A DNA stretch of 64,000 nucleotides from Rhizobium bangladeshense (GTDB lineage: Bacteria > Pseudomonadota > Alphaproteobacteria > Rhizobiales > Rhizobiaceae), in assembly GCF_017357245.1 (NCBI RefSeq), contig NZ_CP071612.1, positions 1,367,001-1,431,000 of the forward strand. Reading direction: 5' to 3'. Positions 26,520-35,569 of this stretch are shown here, piece after piece. A program made the position numbers and the translations under genes. Within the stretch, counting starts at the first letter, position 1. Every line of letters starts with the position of its first letter. Under the pieces are notes generated by a model. That model did no database searches, had not been told where the DNA came from, and saw only the letters and a list, made by a program, of their open reading frames with translations.

Positions 26520-28648
26520 GGCTGCGCATCGCACCGATCTTGAGCATTTTACCTGCGACGCTCTTTCCGCAGCCGAGCAACCTGGCCTCGATGAGCCCCG
26601 ATCCAGATGCGCCCGACAGGCTGCATACGGCCGTCAGGGAGGCGACTTGCGCGGAAGCCTCGCCTGCGACCTTTTCGAACAGGCTGAAGGGATCTTCACT
26701 GAGCAAAGTACTGACGGGCATATCCGCGGCCCGGACAGTCTTCTATGTTTCTCCCGATGGCAAAGACAACTGGAGTGGGCATCTTGCCAAACCAAATTCT
26801 CAGCGTACCGACGGTCCTTTTGCCACCATAGAAAAAGCTCGGGATGCAGCGCGTGAGAAGGGTGGCCAAAACACGATCGCGATGGGCAATGGGGACTACT
26901 ATCTCACTGAACCGATAGTTTTCGATGCTCGCGATGCGGGCCTGGTCATCGCAGCGAGATGTAACGAGGCGCCGGTTCTGCACGGTGGCCCTCTTGTGCG
27001 CAATTGGGCGGCGCGGGCCGATGGCCGCTGGACGGCGTCACTGAAGTTACCTCCGGGCCGGGATGTGGGCGACCTTTTCGTCAGCGGCGCGCGCCAGACG
27101 CAGGCTCGCTTTCCCAACGCTCCACTCGACGGAGATCCGCGCAAAGGATGGCTTTTTGCGGCCAAGTGCACTGAGGATAACGACATATGGCATGGTAACA
27201 CGCGCTTTTGCTTCCGTGCCGGCGATCTTCCGATCTCAAAAAATGCAGCAGGGCTTGTCGCCCACATTGTGGGCGGGTTTCACCCCGGCAGCCAATGGGG
27301 CAGTGACACGCTCCCAGTGGTTTCAATCGACACGGCGAAGCGGGCCGTTAACACCAAAGGCACCGCCTATTTCTTTACCGCAGAAGGCAGCCGCTATTTC
27401 CTGACTGGGGCGGTGGCCCTGCTCGACGCCGCTGGGGAGTGGTGGTACGACCGCGCTGGGGGGAAACTCACCTATATCCCGGCCGATGGAGTGACAACCA
27501 GTTCTACGGCTGTCGTCGGTATCCTGCCGACATTCTTCAGACTGCATGGAGCCGACGGAATGGTTGTGTCGGGGCTCCGGTTCCGGGATGGGAATCCGCA
27601 GGGTAGCGGCAAGTTCGGTACCGACACCAGAAGCTTTGGCGCCATACGGCTCGAGCGTGCGGACGGCGTCCGGCTGATCGGCAACTCCATTGATAATGTG
27701 GGCGTCGGCATCCATGTTTCCGAGAGCAAGGATGTCTTGATTGCCGGAAACGTGATTGGAGATGTGGCTGGCAACGGGATTTACCTCGGCACGACCTATG
27801 GCACCTTCGGCAAATCCCACGGTGCGACAATCTTGTCGAACCACATCCACGACATCGGCAGGGTCTATTTCGAAACGGCCGGGATATGGTTCCAAGCTGC
27901 CGACAATGTCAGGATCGCTCATAATCTCATCGAAAATGCAGCGCAGTTCGGTATCGCCGGTGGCTCGCTGTGGGGACCTCAGGACGCAGTTCACGACGCG
28001 ATCATCGAACACAACGTGGTTCGCAACGCCAATCAGCAGACGGCGGACGGCGGTGCCATCAAGATGATGGGCGAGCAGGCCGACCCTTTGAACAGCAGCA
28101 TTCGCTACAATCTCGTCACCGGCACAGGTCAGCTCATGAACAGGGCCGACGGGACGTTCTGGCCTTCTGGATATGAAAATACCAACGAATGGCCGTCTCC
28201 TATCAGTTGGGCGATCTATACGGACGGCAAGGCCAGTGGAGTGCGCATTGAAGGAAACACTCTTTCGGGCAACATATCGGCGATCGGTATAAACGGCGGC
28301 TGGAGCAATCTGGTGACCGGAAACGTCATTACCGGCGGTTCCGGAGCTGCCTTCCGCGTTGATGACGGCACGGGCAGGGGGTGGCGTCCGCCTTGGGCCC
28401 AGCCCAATCGTATCGAGGACAATATCGTGACGGTCGATAGCGGTAATGGGCTTGCAGCATATATTTACGTGCCTGACCACAAGCTCGAATCGGTGCAATT
28501 TGCGCGCAACCGCTATAGCGGCAATCTGAACGACAAGAGCTTCAGGATACACCCGGAGATCATGCCTTCAGGGGAGTTCGGCAGTCTAAGCGATCTTCAG
28601 CAGGCTGGGATCGACAGAGGCAGCGTGGCGTCGCACCCCAAACAATAA
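26516..28648 (+). CDS. Right-handed parallel beta-helix protein, probable polysaccharide-acting enzyme
   Basis: The protein has 710 residues. The N-terminus has a weak signal-like stretch (MRLRIAPILSILPATLF), so export is likely but unproven. From about 75 comes the typical entry TVFYVSPDGKDNWSG with DGPFATIEKARDAAR, known from beta-helix glycosidases and lyases (for example GH120 and GH141). Beta-helix rungs dominate about 340-640, with recurring pieces such as GVRLIGNSIDNVGVGIHVSE, VLIAGNVIGDVAGNGIYLG and VRIEGNTLSGN. Coupling to the polymerase suggests it trims, modifies or cuts the polymer. A fucosidase-like role is only a guess from the nearby fucose genes. Confidence 0.72.
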   Translation: MRLRIAPILSILPATLFPQPSNLASMSPDPDAPDRLHTAVREATCAEASPATFSNRLKGSSLSKVLTGISAARTVFYVSPDGKDNWSGHLAKPNSQRTDGPFATIEKARDAAREKGGQNTIAMGNGDYYLTEPIVFDARDAGLVIAARCNEAPVLHGGPLVRNWAARADGRWTASLKLPPGRDVGDLFVSGARQTQARFPNAPLDGDPRKGWLFAAKCTEDNDIWHGNTRFCFRAGDLPISKNAAGLVAHIVGGFHPGSQWGSDTLPVVSIDTAKRAVNTKGTAYFFTAEGSRYFLTGAVALLDAAGEWWYDRAGGKLTYIPADGVTTSSTAVVGILPTFFRLHGADGMVVSGLRFRDGNPQGSGKFGTDTRSFGAIRLERADGVRLIGNSIDNVGVGIHVSESKDVLIAGNVIGDVAGNGIYLGTTYGTFGKSHGATILSNHIHDIGRVYFETAGIWFQAADNVRIAHNLIENAAQFGIAGGSLWGPQDAVHDAIIEHNVVRNANQQTADGGAIKMMGEQADPLNSSIRYNLVTGTGQLMNRADGTFWPSGYENTNEWPSPISWAIYTDGKASGVRIEGNTLSGNISAIGINGGWSNLVTGNVITGGSGAAFRVDDGTGRGWRPPWAQPNRIEDNIVTVDSGNGLAAYIYVPDHKLESVQFARNRYSGNLNDKSFRIHPEIMPSGEFGSLSDLQQAGIDRGSVASHPKQ

Positions 28649-29323
28649 GACCGGCGACGCGACGGAATATAATGCGTTCTGCCATGGCAGCTTGAAACTG
28701 CTCGACCAACTCGTGCGCGCGCTGCAGGTCAATCTCCCCAGCCTAGAGCCTCCCGGATTAGATTGAATCATTCTGTAGGCTCAAACGGAGTCGGATGGTC
28801 GACCGGCCGGCCGCAATCTCTACGGCCAGGTCGGCGGATCGATCAGCCGGCTCGTTTCAGCCAACCCTCCCGCAGATGTGCCTGGCAAATCTGCAAAACT
28901 TCAGAATCGCCGGACCCACTTATCGCTTCGCAATCGCGAAGCGGCCGAGCCGGGCATCTATAGCCAGGATCAAAGGCGATCGGCTCGGACTTACCTTGAA
29001 GTATACCCATCGCCAATCGCCTTTGCCCTGACGAAAACCGGCCTCGGCAGAATGCGCTGACCGGCAAGGGCTCTCAGGCGCGACAGTGACCATCTCCGCG
29101 GCTTTGTGAAGATCAAACCGCTCTTTCGGGATCGCACTCATCAAAAAGAGCGACGTGGCAAGCCGTGGGGGTACGCCGCCTTACTTCGAACATTGTAACT
29201 TATCTTGGCCGAAGGCGTAGGAGTATCAAGTGTCTCCTACGTCCAATAGTTGGAACTGCAAGTATGGAGGCAATCGCGCTGTCGGCATATTCTGATGACA
29301 GTTTAAATCGCGGAAGCGTAGTC
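28649..29323. other. Structured intergenic region
   Basis: No gene is convincing in these 675 bp. Inverted repeats are frequent: a perfect 8-bp hairpin cgcttcgc-aatc-gcgaagcg (28924-28943), a 9-bp pair aaaggcgat (28972-28980) / atcgccttt (29016-29024), and an 8-bp pair cgtaggag / ctcctacg (29216-29241). An in-frame extension of the next gene back to 29165 exists but lacks a good start. Confidence 0.45.
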
Positions 29324-30190
29324 ATGGGAAAGAAAACGGCAGACAGAAACCCGGCTTCAGTTCTTAAACAAAAGGACTCCCTGGAATGGACTAATGTCCT
29401 TGGTGTTCGAATTTCAGCTGTTAATCTTAAAAGCGCGACCGGTTTTATTCAAAAAGCGATGGAAGAGGGCAGGAGGGAATATGTGTGTGTTCGCGACGCA
29501 CACGGTGTTGTCCGATGCCAAGACGATCCAGAGCTCCGGTCGATACATAACCGCGCGTTCCTCGTGACGCCCGATGGCATGCCGTTGGTCTGGGCATTGA
29601 AACACGCCGGCCATTCGGAGAGCGACAGGGTGTACGGACCTGACCTGATGTTGTCTGTTTTCGAGGCTGGCACATCGAAGGGTATACGCCACTTCCTTTA
29701 TGGCGCAACGCCCGAGACGCTGCAGCACTTGCAGGCGCGGCTTCTCGCGAAATTCCCGGAAGCTGAGATAGCCGGCTCCTATGCGCCGCCTTTTCATAAA
29801 CTGTCACCGCAAGAGGAAGCCGATATTGCAGACCGGCTCAATCGATCCGGCGCCGATATCATCTGGGTGGGGCTGAGCAGTCCCAAGCAGGAACTCTGGA
29901 TGGCGCGCATGCGTGACCGTCTGGATGCATCGATGCTTATCGGCGTCGGAGCTGCATTCGATTTCCACGCCGGCCTGAAGCGGCAAGCTCCAAGGTTCAT
30001 CCAAAGAAGCGGCTTCGAATGGGCATTTCGCCTTCTGTGCGAGCCGCGACGGCTGTGGCGGCGCTATGCGCTTGTCGTGCCGGCCTTCATCTCACTGACA
30101 GCATTCCAGAGACTGGGGCTTCGCAAGTTTCCGATCGAAGACGAGGTTTTTGGATCGAGTTCGCCAAAATCAACAGCCGTAAAGGTGTGA
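29324..30190 (+). CDS. WecG/TagA/CpsF-family glycosyltransferase
   Basis: The protein has 288 residues from the ATG at 29324 (GGAAG about 9 nt upstream); a start at 29165 would add 53 residues not typical of the family. Family GT26 signs are VLGVRISAVNLKSA, TPDGMPLVWALKHAG, the RVYGPDLMLSVFE motif, FLYGATPETLQHL, ADIIWVGLSSPKQELWM and IGVGAAFDFHAGLKRQAP, followed by a basic, membrane-associating C-terminus (RRLWRRY). GT26 enzymes add UDP-linked amino sugars or uronates to lipid-linked acceptors. The gene lies 7 bp before the initiating transferase. Confidence 0.9.
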   Translation: MGKKTADRNPASVLKQKDSLEWTNVLGVRISAVNLKSATGFIQKAMEEGRREYVCVRDAHGVVRCQDDPELRSIHNRAFLVTPDGMPLVWALKHAGHSESDRVYGPDLMLSVFEAGTSKGIRHFLYGATPETLQHLQARLLAKFPEAEIAGSYAPPFHKLSPQEEADIADRLNRSGADIIWVGLSSPKQELWMARMRDRLDASMLIGVGAAFDFHAGLKRQAPRFIQRSGFEWAFRLLCEPRRLWRRYALVVPAFISLTAFQRLGLRKFPIEDEVFGSSSPKSTAVKV

Positions 30191-30197
30191 AGCGATC

Positions 30198-31652
30198 ATG
30201 TCACTATTTGCGCCGTCAGCAATCACGTCCGACCTACGGAAGGCGGCCCCTTTCGTGGCAAACCCCACGCCGACCGTCGAATTCAGCAAGCGGGCAGGGC
30301 TGAAGATACCCGCTCCACTCGGGCGCAGGTTGCCTCGGCTCGCTACGTCGTCATTTCTGATTGCCGGCGACATCGCAAGCTATCTGATAGCCTATATTCT
30401 TCTTCTGCCGTTCCTTTCGAACGCTTCGGAGAATATGGTGCTGGAGCGCGCTTTCGCCGTCGCGGCACTGGCAGCGATCCTTCTTTATGCGTCGAACGGG
30501 CTTTATCCCGGATATCGGCTTCACGACCACGAACATCTGCGCCGCCGCACGACAGCGTCCTTCAAGGTGGCCGTCATTGCAGCGCTTGCGGCGATCCTTC
30601 TGCCGGAAGGGCTAGGACTGCTGCTTCCGACCATCGGCTTCCTTGGCCTCGGACTGGCTGTTCAGCCTCTTATGCGTTGGACCGCACGAGGACTGTCCTG
30701 GAGGCTTGGTATCTGGGGTGAGCGAGCAGTGATCATCGGTGCCCGCAATCGTATCCCTGCGCTCACGGCGTATTTCTCAGAGCACTGGCGTTACGGCATC
30801 CTGCCGGAATCCTCTTCTCCCGATACGTCGGAAGTATTACCCGACGGCGGACCGTCAATCGCCTTGATCGCTGACGATACGGGCTCAATTATCGGCGAGC
30901 TGGCAACGATGCGTCGCCAGTTCGCCGAAGTCATCCTCCTCTCCGACACGCCAAACCTCAAGATAACCGGCTTGCGTCCGGCGGATGTCGGCGGAGAGAT
31001 TGGTATTCGCTTGGCCATCGGCGGGAGATCGGCAGGCTGGAACCTGGTTCGCCGAGTCCTCGATCTTGCGATCGCTATCCCTGCGACGCTGGTGCTTATG
31101 CCCTGCGTTCTGGTTGCTGCCGCCGCCATCTATGCCATCGATCCGGGCCCAGTCTTCTTCAGGCACGCCAGGGAAGGCTTGTCCGGCAAGCCGGTGCGCG
31201 TCCTGAAACTGAGAACGATGTACAGAGATGCGGAACAGCGCCTCGAAGCATTGTTCCGGGACAATCCGGCCGCACAAGCCGAGTGGTCGAGCCACTTCAA
31301 GCTTCGGGAGGATCCTCGCATTCTGCCGGTGATCGGGCATGTGCTTCGCTCGTCGAGCTTCGACGAACTCCCGCAGTTGGTAAACATCATTGCAGGAGAG
31401 ATGTCGTTCGTGGGGCCGCGCCCGTTCCCGGAGTATCACCTTTCGGCGATGGATGGGGAGTTTCGTGACAAGCGGCGTTCGGTAACGCCGGGGCTGACGG
31501 GGCTTTGGCAGATATCAGAACGAAGCAACGCGGATATCAAACTGCAGCAGCAACTCGACGAATTCTACATCGACAACCGATCCTTGTGGTTCGATTGGCA
31601 CATCCTTCTCAGCACCATTCCTGCAGTTCTGAAAGGCAAGGGAGCCTGCTGA
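30198..31652 (+). CDS. Polyprenyl glycosylphosphotransferase (initiating sugar-phosphate transferase)
   Basis: The 484-residue protein has the WbaP/ExoY/WcaJ shape: four N-terminal membrane segments (about 50-170), a CoA-binding-like middle region (ERAVIIGARNRIPALTAYF), one further membrane helix (LDLAIAIPATLVLMPCVLVAA) and the catalytic C-terminal domain. The latter shows DPGPVFFRHAREGLSGKPVRVLKLRTM (with RTM), SSFDELPQLVNI, MSFVGPRPFPEYH and TPGLTGLWQISER. It should move a hexose-1-phosphate from UDP-sugar to undecaprenyl phosphate and so start each repeat unit. Whether it uses glucose or galactose is not visible. Confidence 0.92.
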   Translation: MSLFAPSAITSDLRKAAPFVANPTPTVEFSKRAGLKIPAPLGRRLPRLATSSFLIAGDIASYLIAYILLLPFLSNASENMVLERAFAVAALAAILLYASNGLYPGYRLHDHEHLRRRTTASFKVAVIAALAAILLPEGLGLLLPTIGFLGLGLAVQPLMRWTARGLSWRLGIWGERAVIIGARNRIPALTAYFSEHWRYGILPESSSPDTSEVLPDGGPSIALIADDTGSIIGELATMRRQFAEVILLSDTPNLKITGLRPADVGGEIGIRLAIGGRSAGWNLVRRVLDLAIAIPATLVLMPCVLVAAAAIYAIDPGPVFFRHAREGLSGKPVRVLKLRTMYRDAEQRLEALFRDNPAAQAEWSSHFKLREDPRILPVIGHVLRSSSFDELPQLVNIIAGEMSFVGPRPFPEYHLSAMDGEFRDKRRSVTPGLTGLWQISERSNADIKLQQQLDEFYIDNRSLWFDWHILLSTIPAVLKGKGAC

Positions 31653-31698
31653 CATGTTCTCCATCCCTGTGGGCAAACATTAACAACGGAGCAGATCA

Positions 31699-32742
31699 AT
31701 GCACGGTCAGAAGCGAATTATGGTTACCGGCGGCACCGGATTCCTGGGGTCATTCCTGTGCGAAAGGCTTTTGCGAGAGGGCAATGACGTCCTCTGCGTG
31801 GACAATTTCTACACCGGTTCACGCGACAACGTGCTGCACCTTCTTGACGATCCTCGTTTTGAGATACTCCGCCACGACATCACCTTCCCGCTTTATGTGG
31901 AGGTCGACGAGATCTACAATCTCGCCTGCCCAGCATCTCCGGTCCACTACCAGCACGATCCGGTGCAGACCGTGAAGACCAATGTGCACGGGGCGATCAA
32001 TATGCTCGGTCTGGCCAAACGCACCAAGGCGAAGATTTTCCAGGCATCCACGAGCGAGGTCTATGGCGATCCGGCAGTTCACCCGCAGCCCGAGGAGTAT
32101 CGCGGCAGCGTCAGTCCCATAGGCCCGCGGGCATGCTATGACGAAGGCAAGCGGTGCGCCGAGACGCTGTTCTTCGACTATCATCGTCAATATGGGGTGG
32201 AAATCCGGGTGGCGCGGATCTTCAATACCTACGGTCCGCGAATGCAGACAAATGACGGCCGCGTCGTCTCCAATTTCATCGTTCAGGCGCTTCGCAATGA
32301 GCCGATCACCATCTTCGGCGACGGCAGGCAAACACGGTCGTTCTGCTATGTGGACGATCTGATCGACGGCTTCATCCGTTTGATGGCTGCGCCCGCTGGG
32401 GTTACTGGCCCGATCAATCTCGGCAATCCCGGAGAATTCCAGGTCCGTGAATTGGCAGAAATGGTGATCGAAATGACCGGATCGAAGTCCGGCATCGTCT
32501 TCAAGACTCTACCGATTGACGATCCGACACAGCGCAAACCCGACATCAGCCGCGCAACCCAACAACTGGGCTGGCAGCCGAAGGTGAACCTTCGTGAGGG
32601 GCTTGAGAGAACGATTGCTTATTTTGAGTGGAAGCTTTCCGGCGGAGTAAACAACAGGTTCAACGTCAAGTCACGGCAAATGCCCTATCCGCATCTGGCC
32701 TCTCCGAGCGTCGAACTCAATGCCCCTGAAGCCATTCGATAG
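31699..32742 (+). CDS. UDP-glucuronate decarboxylase (UDP-xylose synthase)
   Basis: The 347-residue extended SDR protein has [20 protein letters not shown] for NAD binding, [25 protein letters not shown], the motif [16 protein letters not shown] that marks UDP-xylose synthases (YxxxK pair within YDEGK), [10 protein letters not shown] and [12 protein letters not shown]. It forms UDP-xylose from UDP-glucuronate through a 4-keto intermediate. A C-terminal extension of about 30 residues is less typical. The start has CGGAGCAGATCA before it. It implies xylose, or a sugar derived from it, in the polymer. Confidence 0.9.
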   Translation: MHGQKRIMVTGGTGFLGSFLCERLLREGNDVLCVDNFYTGSRDNVLHLLDDPRFEILRHDITFPLYVEVDEIYNLACPASPVHYQHDPVQTVKTNVHGAINMLGLAKRTKAKIFQASTSEVYGDPAVHPQPEEYRGSVSPIGPRACYDEGKRCAETLFFDYHRQYGVEIRVARIFNTYGPRMQTNDGRVVSNFIVQALRNEPITIFGDGRQTRSFCYVDDLIDGFIRLMAAPAGVTGPINLGNPGEFQVRELAEMVIEMTGSKSGIVFKTLPIDDPTQRKPDISRATQQLGWQPKVNLREGLERTIAYFEWKLSGGVNNRFNVKSRQMPYPHLASPSVELNAPEAIR

Positions 32743-32746
32743 GGAC

Positions 32747-34585
32747 ATGAATAGCAACGTCGATCATCGAAAGCCGCGGCTCGTTTTTTTTCAATGGGAC
32801 CATCAGCCCAATGCGAACGCCGCCGGTTACCTGCTGCTGCACATGCAGCAGCAGGTCAGATGCCTCGCAACCCACTTCGATGTCTTCGTCATTAACCGCG
32901 ATTGCGATTATTCAGAGATATGCGACAGATATGAACCGGATCTGACGCTGTTCGAAAGCGGTTATCGGTCGCATGGCTCACGTCGGATAAAAATCACCAA
33001 CACTAATACCAACATCGCAGTTCCGAAGCTTGGCCTTCATAACGCCGATCCATGGTGCGATCGACGCGCCGGCTTTCTCTCCGACATGGAGCAGTGGGGC
33101 ATTGAGACGTATTTCGCGATCGCTACGATGACGCCGGAATATATGCCGGCCGTGAAGGAGAACCTGTTCGTCTGGCCGAACTTTATCGATCCTGAAGTCT
33201 ACCATGACTATGGGCAGCATAAGGTCATCCCGGTCACGCTCACGGGTCAGGCCTATGGTCTTTATCCCTGGCGACAGGCGGTCTTTCCGATGATCCGCGA
33301 CCGTTACCCCTGCCTGGTCTCGCCGCAACACGCCTATGAGAGCAAGCTGGCCGCCCAGCTCCTGTCTGGAGAGGCCTATGCGCGGGCGCTCAACGCGAGC
33401 TTCGTCGTCCCCACATGCGGTACCATGGGCGGCGAGGTCGTGCGCAAGCATTTTGAGATCCCCGGGGCAAAGGCCTGTCTCGTGACGGAACGCACGGCAG
33501 CAGTGGAGGCAGCCGGCTTTGTCGACATGGAGAACTGTGTCTTTGTTGACGGCGGCAACGTGGTCGAACGGCTGGATTATCTTTTTGCCCATCCCGACGA
33601 AACAAGGCGCATCACGGCAGCCGGTTACAGCTTGATCCACTCGCGTCATACGTTGAGCCACAGGCCCCAAATATATCAGTGGTTCATGCTGAACAAAGGC
33701 CTGCAGTTCGGCGAAAAGATCATCCAGTCCGGCCCTTTCGGCGATCTTGCGAAGGTCAGGCGCATCTCAAAGCAAGAGAGCGTTCACATCGTCTGGGAAG
33801 CGAGCGATCGCGCCTTGCTAAAGCAGGGAGACCTGCTTCTCCAGCAGGGCAGGGTGGAGGAGGCCAAGCACTGCTACCTCAGCTGTCTCAACTATGTGTC
33901 CTATCTGCCCGAAGCGAAATTTCGCCTTGCCGTATGCGCATTGCGGGAGGGTGACGCCGATCGCGCCTATGACCTTCTGGTGGACCTGATCAAGGTCACC
34001 ATCGTCGACTATGGGGCGCTTGATCCAGATCCCGTCGAGTGGGCCTACTTCCTTCTTGCTTTGATCTGCAGAGGCCAGTTTGAGCGGGCGCGGAGGCTGC
34101 AAGACTTCTATCCATCTCTGTCCCATGACGAATTCAGGCGCGCGCGCCTCGTCATCGCGCAACTCGCTCGCTCAGCCGATGGGGTGGTCTCGGGACGGCA
34201 TGACAGCGAGCGAAAAAGCATTCATCAGCCCTTCGATCGAAACGATTTTGAGTGGCTTGAATGGTTCGCCGAGACTCTTGAACAGTGCCGACAGCCAAAT
34301 CTTGCAAATGTTCTTCGTCGTGCTTCGCTTGGCGCATCCGATGACGAGAAAGTATCACCCCCACGGTTCACACCTGATGCTGGCTGGCGCCTGCGAGCCT
34401 ATTCGGGCATCGATGGCCTGATGATCAAACTGCGCCTGAATGGCTTGAGGCCGAATGTGCCGCCCCTGCCGGAGTTCCGATATCTCTGGCATCTTGCGCG
34501 AGGTCTGGTCCCTCGTTCGCAGCGAGGCCCGTTGCGCAGGATTCGGATGGCGCTTTCCAAGCCTCCTGTGGGCAGCGGCAATTAG
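32747..34585 (+). CDS. CgeB-like glycosyltransferase with TPR-like region
   Basis: The protein has 612 residues from the ATG at 32747; an alternative ATG at 32720 overlaps the previous gene, and neither has a strong ribosome site. The N-terminal about 350 residues look like the CgeB/DUF3880 class: RLVFFQWDHQPNANAAGYLL, FDVFVINRDCDY, NLFVWPNFIDPEVYHDYG, VTLTGQAYGLYPWRQAVF, and EVVRKHFEIPGAKACLVTE with RITAAGYSLIHSRHT. Residues about 360-450 show tetratricopeptide-like helices (ALLKQGDLLLQQGRVEEAKH, EAKFRLAVCALREGDADRAY). The combination suggests a transferase with a docking module. Substrate is unknown, and the C-terminal 130 residues match nothing I know. Confidence 0.68.
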   Translation: MNSNVDHRKPRLVFFQWDHQPNANAAGYLLLHMQQQVRCLATHFDVFVINRDCDYSEICDRYEPDLTLFESGYRSHGSRRIKITNTNTNIAVPKLGLHNADPWCDRRAGFLSDMEQWGIETYFAIATMTPEYMPAVKENLFVWPNFIDPEVYHDYGQHKVIPVTLTGQAYGLYPWRQAVFPMIRDRYPCLVSPQHAYESKLAAQLLSGEAYARALNASFVVPTCGTMGGEVVRKHFEIPGAKACLVTERTAAVEAAGFVDMENCVFVDGGNVVERLDYLFAHPDETRRITAAGYSLIHSRHTLSHRPQIYQWFMLNKGLQFGEKIIQSGPFGDLAKVRRISKQESVHIVWEASDRALLKQGDLLLQQGRVEEAKHCYLSCLNYVSYLPEAKFRLAVCALREGDADRAYDLLVDLIKVTIVDYGALDPDPVEWAYFLLALICRGQFERARRLQDFYPSLSHDEFRRARLVIAQLARSADGVVSGRHDSERKSIHQPFDRNDFEWLEWFAETLEQCRQPNLANVLRRASLGASDDEKVSPPRFTPDAGWRLRAYSGIDGLMIKLRLNGLRPNVPPLPEFRYLWHLARGLVPRSQRGPLRRIRMALSKPPVGSGN

Positions 34586-34608
34586 CTGCGGGGAAAGGCA
34601 CGAGTGGA

Positions 34609-34654
34609 CAGCCTCACCTGGAGAGGCACGCATGACAAATTCCAGGTGAGGCTG
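34609..34654. terminator. Hairpin in convergent gap
   Basis: A perfect 14-bp stem (cagcctcacctgga / tccaggtgaggctg) encloses an 18-nt loop, 24 bp after the CgeB-like gene stop. No T-tract follows. It probably limits transcription between the convergent genes. Confidence 0.45.
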
Positions 34655-34696
34655 AACATACGCCACTGACACACGTCTATGACGTCAGATCATCGA

Positions 34697-34724
34697 CTCG
34701 GTGGCGTATCGTGCAGCCACCGAG
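34697..34724. terminator. Second hairpin in convergent gap
   Basis: A perfect 9-bp stem (ctcggtggc / gccaccgag) has a 10-nt loop. Part of its left arm can pair instead with tacgccac at 34659-34666, so alternative folds are possible. The direct repeat gacgtcagatc (34681 and 34755) flanks it. Confidence 0.4.
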
Positions 34725-34789
34725 ATGTTCAGGGAGAGAATGTGCTCGTGTTGCGACGTCAGATCTGACCGGCTAGCGCATCGGCATCG

Positions 34790-35569
34790 TCAGTTCGCCA
34801 ACCCGCCCGAAAGATTGTTCTGAAAAAGATCGTTGAGCTTGAACACGACTTCCGTCCTGTTCGTCGCTTTGACCTTTTTCATAATATTGCGAACGTGCAC
34901 TTTCACAGTGCTTTCTCTAAGATTGAGCTCATAAGCGATAATCTTGTTCGCCTTTCCGCGTCGGAGCGCCTCCACCACTTCTGCCTGACGGTCAGTGAAT
35001 ATACCGGCGAGCGGGCGAGCGGTCGCGTTGCTCGAATCCAGCAAGTGACGCATGGCGAATAGGGCGCTTGCAGGCACAAAAATTCCTCCTGCCACTGAGA
35101 GCGCGATCAGCTCCATGCAGACGCTGACGCTGACTGAGGCGGGTATGAACCCCTTGGCTCCGTACTCGAGGGCCCTAACGATTTGGCCGAAATCGTCGCT
35201 ATCAGCCAATACAATGAGGGGGGTGGACGCGAATTCCGAGGAAAGCTTCCGGATTTGCTCCGAAACGGCCGGTTCATCGACCTTTTTTCCGCCGACGTTC
35301 AAGAGAATTGCCGAAAGCGGAGCGTATTCGTCGCGCCTCTGCTTCCACTCCTCAATTGATCCGAATGCCAGAATCTGCAAATCCGCCTTTTGGGCAGCCA
35401 TGCATTGCGCCAGGCATTGCCGATCGAGCTCACGATTATCGAGAATGACAAGCGAATGCGTTTGCCTTGCCGACATCGCAATTGTGTGCGCGGCGCCATT
35501 TTCTATCTTAAGGGGAACAGCTACGTTTTCCTGCCTGAGATCCAAATTCGGTATAAGCGCTGAATTCAC
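34790..35569 (-). CDS. LuxR/NarL-family regulator with degenerate receiver domain
   Basis: The protein has 259 residues from the GTG at 35567-35569 (GGAGGGTGAAGCT upstream). The C-terminal LuxR DNA-binding domain (about 190-250) is canonical: FTDRQAEVVEALRRGKANKIIAYEL then NLRESTVKVHVRNIMKKV. The N-terminal half has the receiver-domain layout, but key residues are missing. The phospho-acceptor position reads LLNVGG (Asn, not Asp), the acidic pair is LDN, and the invariant Lys after GAKGF is replaced (IPAS). It therefore probably does not work by phosphorylation. Sitting alone between polysaccharide operons and upstream of a long AT-rich region, it is a good candidate regulator of this locus. 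Confidence 0.85.
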   Translation of the reverse strand: MNSALIPNLDLRQENVAVPLKIENGAAHTIAMSARQTHSLVILDNRELDRQCLAQCMAAQKADLQILAFGSIEEWKQRRDEYAPLSAILLNVGGKKVDEPAVSEQIRKLSSEFASTPLIVLADSDDFGQIVRALEYGAKGFIPASVSVSVCMELIALSVAGGIFVPASALFAMRHLLDSSNATARPLAGIFTDRQAEVVEALRRGKANKIIAYELNLRESTVKVHVRNIMKKVKATNRTEVVFKLNDLFQNNLSGGLAN

